Source of the DNA: Lateolabrax maculatus
Taxonomy: Eukaryota > Chordata > Actinopteri > Acropomatiformes > Lateolabracidae
Reading direction: 5' to 3'
Assembly: GCA_031216445.1 (NCBI GenBank)
Contig: CM062217.1
Coordinates: 24,917,001-24,981,000, forward strand
DNA length: 64,000 nt
Position 1 is the stretch's first letter; every line of letters starts with the position of its first letter. Below are positions 48,290 to 60,300 of the stretch, in pieces. The translations under genes and the position numbers were made by a program. The notes beneath the pieces are model-generated. The model had not been told where the DNA came from. It made no database searches and worked only from the letters and a program-made list of their open reading frames with translations.

Positions 48290-51200
48290 TCAAAATTGCT
48301 GTGACTCCTGTTGAGCCTCATCTGGAGTCCAGTCCCAGCGCCACACATGAAGCATGTGGTCATAGAATGAGCAGCTTGCTAGCAGACATGACAGTGAAGG
48401 GGCATCCTCCATAGAGCTCAGGGCAGGCCCTGGAGTAGGGGTGGCAAAAGGCGCTGCAATGCCCTCTGGGATGTATCGTCCAGCATCATCTTCCAGGGAA
48501 GTGTCAAAGCTGGCTGTGGGAGATTCATACTGAATTCTCAGGTGTCCTCCGCTCTGTGTGAGGATTTGCTTTGGTTCTGCGGCAGGAGGGGAGCAGGGAG
48601 CTGGTTCCTCCAAGGACAGCCGGGACCAGTCGGCTCCGTACGCCAGGGAGTTGTGGAGGATGTAAGAGGCTACGACAGGACATGCGCCTCCACTGCCCTC
48701 TGCACAACAACAGGAAAATAATGGTTTCAGACAAAATCAATAACTTTTATGGTAGAAACATAAATTAGTTAGTTTGAGGTGTCCTGTTCCTTGCAGAATT
48801 GGTTTCATTAACAGCTTCAATCCTATGTAAGATTGACTGACTGTTCTCTCATGTTTACCACCACCTACTGGAATGGAGATTTGACAAGCTGGTGTTTAGT
48901 TACTCTTTCTAGTGCCAGGGCAGTGAGAATCACATTTGTCATTTTCATTGTACTGTTTACTGAATATAAAGTTGATACAAAATAATATAACCACTTTTTT
49001 GTTAAGTTACGAAAAAATCATGGTGGTTCCAACAGTCATTCACATGTTTTCTCTCTAATTTCGCCATCTAATAAAAGGCCACAAAAAATATCTATATGCT
49101 TATTATTCATTGATGATTTTATCTCTAAAATGTTAGGAAATACTGAAGAAATTATCATAATTTCCCTGCCTGGGGTGGCAATTTAAAATTCCCTTTTCAA
49201 GATACATTTTTTTATGCGTCCAACACTCCAAAACCCGAAGGTATTTAGTCAACTATCTATATGGCAAAAAAAAACAAAAAAAAAAAAAACCTCACATTTG
49301 AGAAGCTGAAACCAGAGAAAATTAAGTAGTTTTGCTTTTTTTCTCTTATAAATCAGGCCAAACTCAAGAGGAAGGTGAAGCTACTGCTTGGTACCCACGT
49401 TAACTAACTGAATAACTAACAATCGAAAAAAATAACAATCACACAATCAAGAGGAAGTATTCTCTTGCCCATCTCTCTCCCACACTCACCTAGTGCCTGC
49501 TGGCAGTGAAGGATATGGAAGTCATTGTGCATGCAGGCTGCCAGCAGCAGGTGCTGATTGGTCGGATGCCACTTCAGCCTCCACACTCCGCCACCCGTTG
49601 GACTCTCACTGAGAGGCTGCCGCATGTTCCTGCCATCCCACAGCAAAACCTGCTCATCATAGCTACAGAGAGAGAAGCCCAGAACACAAGACTTACAATC
49701 ACAAGGCTGAAAGAGGGAGCCGGCCTACAGTTCAGCACAGGAGGACCTAAAACTGAGGAAGCAGTGTAATAAACAGTACAATCGTACAAAAGCTAATTCT
49801 CACACAATCCCGAGTTCACAGATAGTTCATTGGGATATTTACCTGCCTGTAGCCAAGACATGTTCCCGATGTGGGCTGCTGTGAATACTGCACACACCCA
49901 TTGAGTGCCTTCAAGAGAACAGACCAGAAATTCTCAATTTACCTTGCCAAATGGACAGTCTAAATGAATGCTGATGACACTGACACCAACACCAGTGCTC
50001 ACCTTTTACTGGTGAAAGTGGGGCAGGAGGGACCAACCCTGAGATCCCAGCCTTTAAGTTTGCAATCATCACCACCTGGAGGAATGAAACAAATACAGAT
50101 TAGGATTTTTGGTGACTCAATATAGATGTTGGTATCTGCTTCAAAATTCCAGTATCGGTCAGGCTCCAGTTGAATACTGCATTGTATAAAGTAAAGAAAG
50201 AAATGTGAAGCAAGAATTCAGCACTGCCCAGTTCAACGTGCATTTAACTGTGCAAAGGACCACGTCTTCCCCAAGGGGTCCCATTCTGACACTGAGCTGA
50301 CAGACAGCAGCAAGTCTGTTTACACTGTCTTTACATTCACAGTTGCTTTTGCCAAACCATACAACAATAGAGAAACATTCTGACATTAGATACATCTAGG
50401 CAGGCTGACAGCCACAGAAAGAAAATTTGCGGTCTAAAGAACATTTCTGCTTAGTGCCCCAAAAAGGTCTGGGAAAGCCCTGCAGTACTCATTAAAACAT
50501 CTGACAGATTATAATTTAAAGGAGTGTTACCAGAGTAAACCAGCTGTGTGTCCCAGTAGGAGAAGGCTGAGATCCAGGCCTCAAAGTCATGGGCCTTCCA
50601 CTGAGACAGAGCCGTCAGAGTGCCTTCAGCCAGGGAGAGCACACTGACGCAGCCTGCAGAGTCACTGCACACCACCCGCACATCACTGCTGCTGACACAA
50701 ACACAGGAAGTTGGACATGACCAGTGCTGACAACAAGCAGCTCTATCAGAGCCCAGAACCTGCCCAACGTGTGCTTTATGGTGCAGAGTACGTTACCTGT
50801 CCATTCTTCCAGTGGACCAGTCTAAAGACAAAGCCAGACGCTCTGCTCCCACCTCCAAACTGCTCAGAGTGTGCAGACTGCGGCCGCCTTCCTACTGGAG
50901 ACACACATTCATGAGTGCAGAGTACCACATCAACAGCTGGAGTCACACCAGGTCTCATAATACATAATGACAGGTAGAGCAGAGTGAAAGCACTCGTCCT
51001 GCACTCAAAGATTCACTGCCAAACCACATCATTTTACATCAGAAGTGAACTAAGCAGCTCTACAATTTCTGTGGCCGTTGTGATGCCACATTTCTCACCT
51101 GACTGCCTGACAGTGTGTACAGCTGCAGCTCTCCGGTGGCGGCTGCCACTCCCAGCACCGCCTTCCCCGACACCGGCACATGGCACCTGAGGACATGCAA

Positions 51201-52636
51201 AAGAATGAACAAAAAGGAAGCAGACAATAGGGGTGTAACAGTTCTGAAACCGATGTCAGCAGTTGTTCAGGAATTATCGACAGATCAGAGGGTGCTTATG
51301 ATGGATTATTAACATTTGTGTTTATAGCATGCATTATTTATTGTTGACAATATTCGAGTGCCTTAACTATTACAGTAAGAATTGTGGCCAAAGAGCCACC
51401 GTTGAATGTTTACACTTTTTAAAGTAAATGACAAAAATGATATTTGCTAAATTTTTTGGTTTTCCCCCATGTAGCGAAAAACATTCCAAACCATGACACC
51501 AAAATCGAGGTGCCTCCCATACCATTACACCTCTAGCAGAAAGTGACATCAATAGCCACACTGACCTCTTACCATTTCAAATCTAAAATGGCTGCTGTGT
51601 CCATGCGCTGCAACTCAGTGAGAGGAGGGCTCATCGAACCCTCTCGCCGGAATTCAAACAGGTACAAACGACCTGTCCGGCTTGGAGTGGCATCCTCTTC
51701 CCCTGCCTGCAGGAAGAACGTAAAAAGGATGTAGATCAGTCAACAGTCAGACACCAGCAGGTGCTCGAGTGACTGTAGCCCCACTGTAAAAATTAAGTCA
51801 CAAAGAGCTTAAAAAATCCAACTAATCATCATCATTATGACATTACACAGCAGCAATAACTTCTGGATTGCAATTAACATAACAACTCAGTACAATTTAA
51901 ACATTTAGAAATATTCAGTTCTTCACAGTCATCCATCAAACTCACCATACAGGGCTACTGTGAACAATACAAACCAACTAAAACTGTAACATTTTATTGA
52001 TTAACCGGGTTGCCTGGTGAATCATCCAGTGTGCAATCTACTAGTGTTTGGACATTTACACATTTGAATTGAAATGAAACAATGACTAGTGTTGACTTTC
52101 TGTAATTTGACAGTCTTTACATGCATACTGGGCCAACAGAGTAAAACATTTTTCTCATGTATCTCACAAAATGGGGCACTATGTATACAGTAGGGTATGG
52201 AACAATAGTGGAGATCCATGTAGTTGTGAAGGTACTATAAGTGAACCCGAGCATGTTTTCAGTTATGTTTTTTTGTTGCTGTCTTGTGTTCCTGTGAACA
52301 GTAACGCCTACATAAAGGGTTGCTGTAGGCGCCTGTATGTAAACACGGTATGTACACGGTATGTACCGTGTTTACATACAGGGGACGAGAAAAACACCCA
52401 TAATAAAATAAACTACGGTCCGATTAGTGTCGGTTGGTATGAGGTTCTGCCTTAAGGTAATGGGATGCACCGGGACAGTTAATACTGTTGGTATGTAATC
52501 TCACCCCTTTCTGTAGCTGATATGTCCCGCAGGCCAGGATGTCGTGGCTCGATGACACAGGACACCACTCCACCGTGTCAGCGCTCAGCTCCGTGTCAAA
52601 CACCTGTAGGTTGCGGGTCTTCGACTTCCAAGCCAT
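48290..52636 (-). CDS. dph7: Diphthine methyltransferase/methylesterase DPH7 (WD40 protein)
   Basis: Nine coding exons join in phase to 442 aa (human DPH7 is 452): 52505-52636, 51573-51706, 51099-51186, 50797-50891, 50531-50688, 50003-50075, 49843-49908, 49490-49662, 48290-48699. In yeast and human the protein removes the methyl ester from methylated diphthine on eEF2, the step before final amidation to diphthamide by Dph6. WD-repeat blocks are visible: SADTVEWCPV near the N-terminus, ILDLKW, WKAHDFEAWISAFSYW, LVYSGGDDCKLKGWD, SYDEQVLLWDGRNMRQPL, GGVWRLKWHP, and the C-terminal LASCSFYDHMLHVW. An acidic, low-complexity linker (about 325-400) precedes the last repeat. The start is the ATG at 52636, matching the human N-terminus. 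An out-of-frame ATG lies 17 nt upstream. Exon 5 has a NAGNAG acceptor (50691 or 50688), giving one Ser more or less. Confidence 0.95.
52332..52382. repeat. Perfect 19-bp inverted repeat with 13-nt loop
   Basis: The left arm at 52332-52350 (CCTGTATGTAAACACGGTA) is the exact reverse complement of 52364-52382. The loop (52351-52363) itself repeats the words GTACACGGTATG. It lies in dph7 intron 1. See findings. Confidence 0.9.
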
Positions 52637-52999
52637 GACCACCTGCTCTGCATAACGTTACTGTGTCGGTGTAAAGAGCTTTAAAAGAATAAAGAAAAAA
52701 CATATCCCGTTATAAACAAAAGTAAACTCAGACAAATCTATCTAGTAGCGTTAGTGAAGTCCGACTTTAAGCGGTACTATCTAGATAACTTTCATTAGGC
52801 TACACCAGCTCACTGAAGGATCTGTTTGGTGGTTAGCTAGCAAGCTACAATTAACTCACTGCAGTCTCGCGCAGCGCGGACTGTCCACATTTCAGATAGT
52901 GAACAGATATTCAACAGGTGAATAAACTGTCCAAAGGCAAATTAACTTTTGTTTAATACCGATTATTCACAGAACAAATAATTATCAACAAAACTCACA
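52637..52999 (-). other. dph7: dph7 5' UTR intron and exon boundaries
   Basis: On the minus strand a good donor (CACAT/GTGAGT) lies at 52999/52998 and an acceptor (CGACACAG) ends at 52661. A non-coding first exon would end at 52999 and the start-codon exon would begin at 52660. The transcription start probably lies near 53050-53090, but no core promoter element marks it. Confidence 0.5.
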
Positions 53000-53672
53000 T
53001 GTGAGGTAGCCAGCCCCGAAGAGACGACTCTGTGCGTCGTTACATCATCGGTGTGCGTAAAGGTGCATTCAGGAACCACTGCAAAAAAACAAAAACGCGT
53101 GGCGGAGGGCATGAAACATATCCCCTGCACACACATTGGGTCTGTCACATTCTTGTATTGATAGTAAAGATATGAATACTAACTCTTATTATCATTGTTG
53201 TAATTCTGGTTACAGTGATAGCAAAACAAATCTCTCTGGTTATCAGGTATCGGAACTATTTTTTTTCCCTATTTTTATGAGTATGTTTATAACCATGGAC
53301 GTACACTGGCCTCCAGTGATCGCGGTGTGTAACTACATCGTTTTTGCTTGTGCTGTAAAAGGCTCAGTTCAGTTTCGATAGCGTCGAAATGGCGGCATCT
53401 GCTGGCCAATCTTTGGAATTGCCCTTACTGAAAAATGCCAGAGCCCTATGAAATAATCGCCAAGTCACCGCTGTTACCCTCAACATGTTGTTATCTTACT
53501 GGCCACTGTTAAAGGGAGCAAAACGCTTTTCTACTAAATATGTTTGTCAGACTGAGACGCGCTTGACGTAACGACGTCTCGTCCGCTGTGGTCACGTGAT
53601 CCTTTGGCGTGTGCCATCACATCTCCCCGCTGGTGTCGAGTAGTCTGCCTCGAGTGTAACATCACAAACACA
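53000..53672 (+). promoter_or_regulatory. Shared dph7/sh3glb2 promoter region
   Basis: The two start codons are about 1 kb apart and face away from each other. AAATGGCGGC at 53387-53396 fits YY1 and overlaps a CTCF-like word (its reverse complement reads CCAGCAGATGCCGCC). GTCACGTGAT at 53591-53600 is a palindromic E-box close to the CLEAR motif of TFEB, 73 bp before the sh3glb2 ATG. No TATA box is seen. Confidence 0.5.
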
Positions 53673-54324
53673 ATGGATTTCAACGTGAAGAAATTAGCCT
53701 CCGGCGCCGGACTGTTCTTCACGCGGGCTGTCCAGGTAACTAACGCCCTGCTCGTGCAAGGCGCCGTGGTCCGGCTGACGCCTCCTTTCATTTTGACAGC
53801 CAGCTGTTCCTACCGTTACCGCCTAACGTTACGGTACCGTATCTGACCTGGCAGGATATTGTGTCGCCGAGCTAACGTAACGCTACGTATGAACACGGGA
53901 AGCAGATATAATTAGTTGATATCCAGCTGCGTCTCCGGTAACAGTTGAGGCCTACGTTGTGAGTGCTATTAGTGGCAGTGTTGTTAGCCACAAGGATAAC
54001 GTTAACGTATCTTTTAATAATGTAACGCTATCTGTCAGGGGGAGCTTGCATAGCAGTCGCTAGTATAAAGTGACGATGGACTCAGTTAAAAGAGTGCAGC
54101 TAATTGTAATACATGTATGAACTTTAATTCATTTGGACAAGTTTGAGGTTGACGGGTAAGAGGGGGCGGGATCGACGTGACGTGAACCGCACACTTCGTG
54201 ACGTCGCGGCATCACGTCGACTCCATAGCTTTTTATGATAATTGATTAAACCCCAGAGGAGTGATGATATAACAGCGGCGCTTCAGTAGTTCACCCGTGT
54301 GTGCGTGTGTGCGTGTGTGCGTGC

Positions 54325-54363
<39 letters not shown>

Positions 54364-57178
54364 TGTGTGCGTGTGTGTGCGTGTGTGTGTGTGTTCTGCC
54401 TCAGTTCACAGAGGAGAAGTTGGGCCAGGCGGAGAAGACTGAGTTGGACGCTCACTTCGAGAACCTGATGAGCCGGGCAGACTGCACCAAACACTGGACT
54501 GAGAAAATCTACAGACAGACTGAGGTCCTGCTGCAGCCCAACCCAAGTATGACATCAATAAAGCAATCCCATAATTAGAGGTGGAAAGAGTATTACAGAG
54601 TACATCATCTCTTCAGGCAGAAATACTGCTGATTTTCTTTTTACTAATAATAAGATAAATGCAACCCGAGGGAATGATCCTCTCATTTATAATACTCTCT
54701 CAGTGGAGGTTACTGACTTTATTGAAAAGAGATTCATCATCAGCTGTTTGCCATGTAATGCAAAACACAATTAACCATTTTGTCAATAATGAACAACAAA
54801 ATAAAGCCCAACAAAGTAAAGCTAGACTTGGCACACTGCTGGGAAAATGAAACAACATTTACGGTTACTACTAAAATACTTGTTTTCCTCTCACACTTTT
54901 TATTTGTTGTTATTTATGAAATTTCTATTTGCTATAAGTGTAACTAATTCAATTATATAATAGCCAATTAGCTGATACAACAGTGGTGGTAGTAATAGTA
55001 GTGTGTATATATATTCTAATTACTAAAAAAAGAGTGATTTACATAACAAATGGATCTCCCTCAACACCTGTTATTCGACTTCCGTTAAAGGTTTACAATA
55101 TGACCTGAGGGCAGACATGTCATCACAAACAAGTCCGCTCTAACAGCTTCCTGTCAGTTTGTACATTTGCCAACATCACTGGCATTGACAGCAGAGTTTA
55201 AAGACACCGTGTGGAGTTTTCTTTTAGACAAACAAAAGTCATGTTTACATTCAGTGTTTCTCTTCTGTTGAATGTATCTCCTCCCTCATAAAACATTTGC
55301 AAAGCCACAAGAATTTCTCACTGACATCCATGTTTCGATCAGTCTTCTTCTTCACTGCCTTTATTGGCACGTTGTTGTGCTTCTTTGCGCACTACTGCCA
55401 CCATCGGTCGATCAGCAGGATATTGCGCACCTGGCAGCGGGAATGTGTCTTGCATCACATGCAACCGCGTTCTCATGCACATGCACATGCACTACACAAA
55501 TAAACCGGTAAAAATGTTGCTACATAGCGACACTAGTGATCAAAAACTCCACAGGGTGCCTTTAAAACAGGGCCGGCTTGCACTGAGTCACTCAGTCATG
55601 CACTGCAACTCACATAATCTATCACTCAGCACAGTTGTGCAAGAAGGTAGTGTCAGCATATTTGCAATAACACTTCAGTTGAAAGAGGTCAAATACTTTG
55701 TACATAATGTCGCTTATTTACAGTGATATGGAATGACATACTGGTGAATAGGGGGCTCTAACGTGTGACTTTTTGATTCTCCATGCTACAGTTGATCACA
55801 CTGGTGAGTATTCTGCCTCCCTATTTTAGTGCCCTGCTGTGGAAACCTTCCATGCCTTTGAATTATCAGTACAGAGAAGTGGTTGATGAACACTAACTGG
55901 ACCAAATCAGCACATGTTTCTATGGTACTGGGATCAAAGTTGGCTGCGAAATACATTTTTAATGCTCAGACACTCAGAGCGTCAGTGCGACTTCAGTGCT
56001 GGCCACCACCAGCACGACATACTGTAGGATGAACCCTATTCTGGCACACAGCTGATTGTGAGTCAGCACATGCTGTGCATGGGTTAATGATAATTGATGC
56101 CAAATGGGTGTTTAACAGTGAGCCGAACTCCTGCCCCCTTTCTGTTTGACTGGCCTCGGCCAGACAGTGTATTGTATCTCATACTCTTAGCTCTTTAAAT
56201 GTGAGCACTTGTTAGCATTTGTCAGTGTTGTATCCAGGCCACGAGGTATCTGAACATGATACGCAGTGTAAACACTCGTCAGTCTTTCCTGCTCCCAAGG
56301 CGACCAGCTTAGATCAAACTACAGCTAGGACTCTATAAGGACAATACACTGGAAGTAAACATTATTGCACATTTATATACCATGAAGGATCTCTATCCAA
56401 GGCTGAGAAATAACATGTTAATTTGTGAGCTCTAGGGGTACTGCTACGTGAATTTTGTTACTTTTGTCCAGTGCCAGGCTAGCTGTTTCCCCCTGTTTTA
56501 AATCTTAACGCTAATTTAACTGGCTGATGTCTGTAATTTCGAATTTAAGGGACAGATAAGAGATTGGTATCAATCCTCTCAAATAACTCTTAATCAGATA
56601 GAGAATAAACGCATTTCCCAAAACAAGTAAGAAAGAGTTTAGCTGAGAATATGGACAAAAACACACCACAGTATCATATTTCACCTTCTGAGAAAGAATG
56701 ATATTAAACGATAAAAGCTAATGGAACAGAAGCTAATCCAGAGATAGGGCAGGATTTCAGCTTTCTGTACCCTTGGGAATTTGGCTCTCCACATTTTTAC
56801 CAATTACACAGTTCCTCATCCTGACTAGTTGAGCTGTTATCCTCATTGCTCCTGCTTCATGTAGCAATCTCTGATAGTGTGTAGTGATATCTGTTTGCAC
56901 ATATTTCAGATTTCCATCTTGATGTAAATAGTTTTCCACAAGTACAATTATGTCTTGTCAGCCAGATGACTGAATAATGTCTTTGTAGGTGACCTACAGC
57001 TTGTATTGTCCTAACATTTGAGATATTCTCCTGAAAAGACACAAAATTAGAGTTTGTTTGTCTTTGTTTGGGGAACATGACCCCCTGAACCTCCTGCTTC
57101 TCCTTATGTTCTGCATTGTGTACTTGTGGAAAACATGTTTACTATATATGTGTATATATGTATGTCTGTGGGTGTGTG

Positions 57179-57209
<31 letters not shown>

Positions 57210-57237
57210 GTATATATATATGTATGTATATGTGTAC

Positions 57238-57314
<77 letters not shown>

Positions 57315-60300
57315 TATATATATTAGCTTTGTATATCTGTAAACTCAACTCATCCATGATATTCATTTATCCTACATACCAGACATTAGACTTGGGTGGT
57401 AATTTTGGTAACAGTGCATACACTGGTATTTTAATCCCGGCACTATAGTAATGCATTGGTAATGAAATTTGTCATGAAACAAGGTGAGGCTTAGGGCCTA
57501 CTGATAAGTAGGACTCGTCGAAATCAAAAATGAGATGGACTTGATAGTCAAGAGTGCACCTTTAGCAGGACATAGTTGCCACCCTGCTGGGTGAAGTTCA
57601 GCTCCTGCAAACAAACAGCCTCTTATGTTACCCCTGTGATGTTAAGTCATCCTTCAGTGTGCCCACCAGTGTCAAAGTGTAACTTCCATCCGAAAAGCAC
57701 ATGGCTTTGGCTGTTGCTGCCGCGTTGAAGTGATTATGAATGTGTATGTGTGTATGTGTATGAAGTGTGCGGCTCATGCCACTCAGGGTCTGTCAGGTGT
57801 ACGTACTGTTGTGTAGTAGTGCTCTGACTCACCAGTAAACCATTTACTTGCAATTTATGTAGCAGATTGAAAAAGAAAATAATAATGACTTTTCAAAACC
57901 CATATTTGAGGAATATTTTAGATTATATTTTAGCACAAATGACAAAGGTGAGTGAGTCTGCTTAGATCTCCACTGCCAAATATTTAATGTAGCCTTGTTT
58001 TCCCCCTTTTTCTCAAGTGTAGTGATTGCCAGTACAGTACATGTGTCTGTTTATTAAATCGTATTTCCTGATAAACTTCAAACTTTTTGTATTTTGTAAG
58101 ACTATTGAGGCATCAGGCAAATGTATCACATTAGAATTGAATGGGTTAGAAAACATAAAATGTGTCCAGTTTAAAATGAGGGCTGCTGTAAGCAGCATTC
58201 ATTTATTTTTGACCACTAGGGGGCAGGAAAAAACCGTGTGCTGCCTAATGTCTGGTGGTGTAGTTGTGTTTCTGACTGACTGAAAAATTATGAAAAAATA
58301 TCCAGATAGTTAACTGCCAGATGCTCCACTGCGATCACCAGCCTTTTGATAACTTTTTGCTGTTTGGTTTTAGGCAGAAAAAGTCCAGTGGCTTTATCAT
58401 TGTTTTAGTCTGAAATCAGAGGGCCTTAAAACTACTGTACATTTGCCGTAGAAACAAAACACAAAGCTCATATGGGTGAGAATTCTCTAAGGGGTCATCA
58501 TTATGACCCTTTCACATTAAGAGTACCATCCAAGCCTAATAGACATCATGGTCATGTAATTTGTGAGTCTTACATGATGAATGGGATATCAAAAGTGCAC
58601 CTGTTCACTCTTTTGCAATGCAGTGTTCCTGTGTGAAGCTGATAACGTTGGCTGTGAGGTTTTAATTTCACTCTAAAACACTTGAGGCTATATTTTGTGG
58701 TCTTTACTTACTGTGTGCATTACAGGCACTGGACAAAATAACAGAAACCTTACAATACATCTCTGTTGAGAGTAAGAAGTATTGATTAAAGATAGTGGTA
58801 GTTTTTGAGTGCTTGTGAAGCAATTAATCATGTCTCATATTGTTGGTGTGAGTCTTCTTGTGACCACTTTTGAAAGCAGGACATAGTCCTACTGTATGTA
58901 TTGTAAGGTATTCATGTTATTGTGTCCCTCCATGTTTCTCTGCATTAGTTACTTTTCACAGTTAGATTCTTCTTTTGGATAAATAATCATCCCATATTCT
59001 GATTAAAGAAACACAACAACCAAAAATGATTCCCATTCTCTTATCACACCATGTAAACCTGCAATGCCTCACGGTAAAAGTTTTTCCTTTGCATGTTGTT
59101 ACAGACAATGCATATTTTAAGCAAAATTAAATTAAAGCAAAATCAACATCAACATTTTAACACCATAAAAAAAAGGTAATTCTACAGGTAATTGCTAGCA
59201 TGTTAGCAAACAGTCCCATAATTGTACATGCAGCAGACACACCTGGTGAATATAAGTCCAAAATATACCCTCTTACCTGTTTTAGTCTCCATTGACTCCT
59301 GAGAACAGTAAACTGGGTGTTTATTTTATTAGAGGCTCTGCTACGTTATGCTCACAAGCCACCATTAATTCTGTCTATATGCTGTGCTGAGCAGGTGGTG
59401 TTCAGTATGTTTATCAGAGTTTATGTTGTTTCTACAGGGGTTGATGAGAGTGGCTCATCTATACATGTGAAAAACACAAGCTATAAAACCAAAAACAATG
59501 AGCCACAAGAAGCTACAAAGTGTCATAGACCTGAGTTGAGTTCTTATACTCCAATACACCACTGAGGGGTAGTAAATGACAAATGATGTAGTAAATGATA
59601 TTGTTATTTTTGGGTACAGTTTTCATTTAATCAGATGAGGGGTAAAGGAAATAAAAGTTTCAAGTGCTTCTTTGTTTTCCAGCTGTGCCATAAATTAAAG
59701 TCTTCTTGACTGTCTCTGCAGGTGCCAGAATTGAGGAGTTTCTCTATGAAAAGCTGGACAGGAAGGCGCCATCCAGAATTACCAATGGAGAGCTGCTGGG
59801 TCAATATATGCAGGATGCGGCAAAGGAATTTGGTCCTGGAACTCCATATGGTTAGTATGCAGCCACTTAAAAACAAGCTTCAAGGGCTCAAAAACTAACT
59901 GAGATTTCAACTTGATTTACACTAACATCCCATCTGCATCTGGATCAGGACAAACACATGTTAACCCAAGGTGTAAATGCATGCAGAACACGTTGCAGTT
60001 CGAATTAACCTCTAACCATCTAAGTAATTTGTGTGGTGTAGATGTATCCAGGGACTGATTATGTGTTAATATCAGGTGGAAATTGCGTCTTAAAGCGCCT
60101 GTCAAAATATTTTTGTTAAGTTTATTTTTCCTGTCTTGCTCATTGTTATACTAGGAAACCAGAGGAGGTTTTTTCTGGAGTAATGATAACCCTTGGGCAC
60201 ACAATTGTTCTCTGGACTGTAAAAACTCCGGATTTTCCTCATAAATTTCCTCTTAGCACTTCTTTCTGGTTTTTCAACAAAATCTGAACAATTCAACCTT

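Larger units (their letters stand above)
54547..59721 (+). other. sh3glb2: Large sh3glb2 intron 2
   Basis: 5.2 kb between coding exons 2 and 3. It holds the MITE at 55197-55566, the TA palindrome at 57238-57313 and the CTCF-like word at 58213. The rest shows no coding frame, RNA gene or repeat that I can name. Confidence 0.6.
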
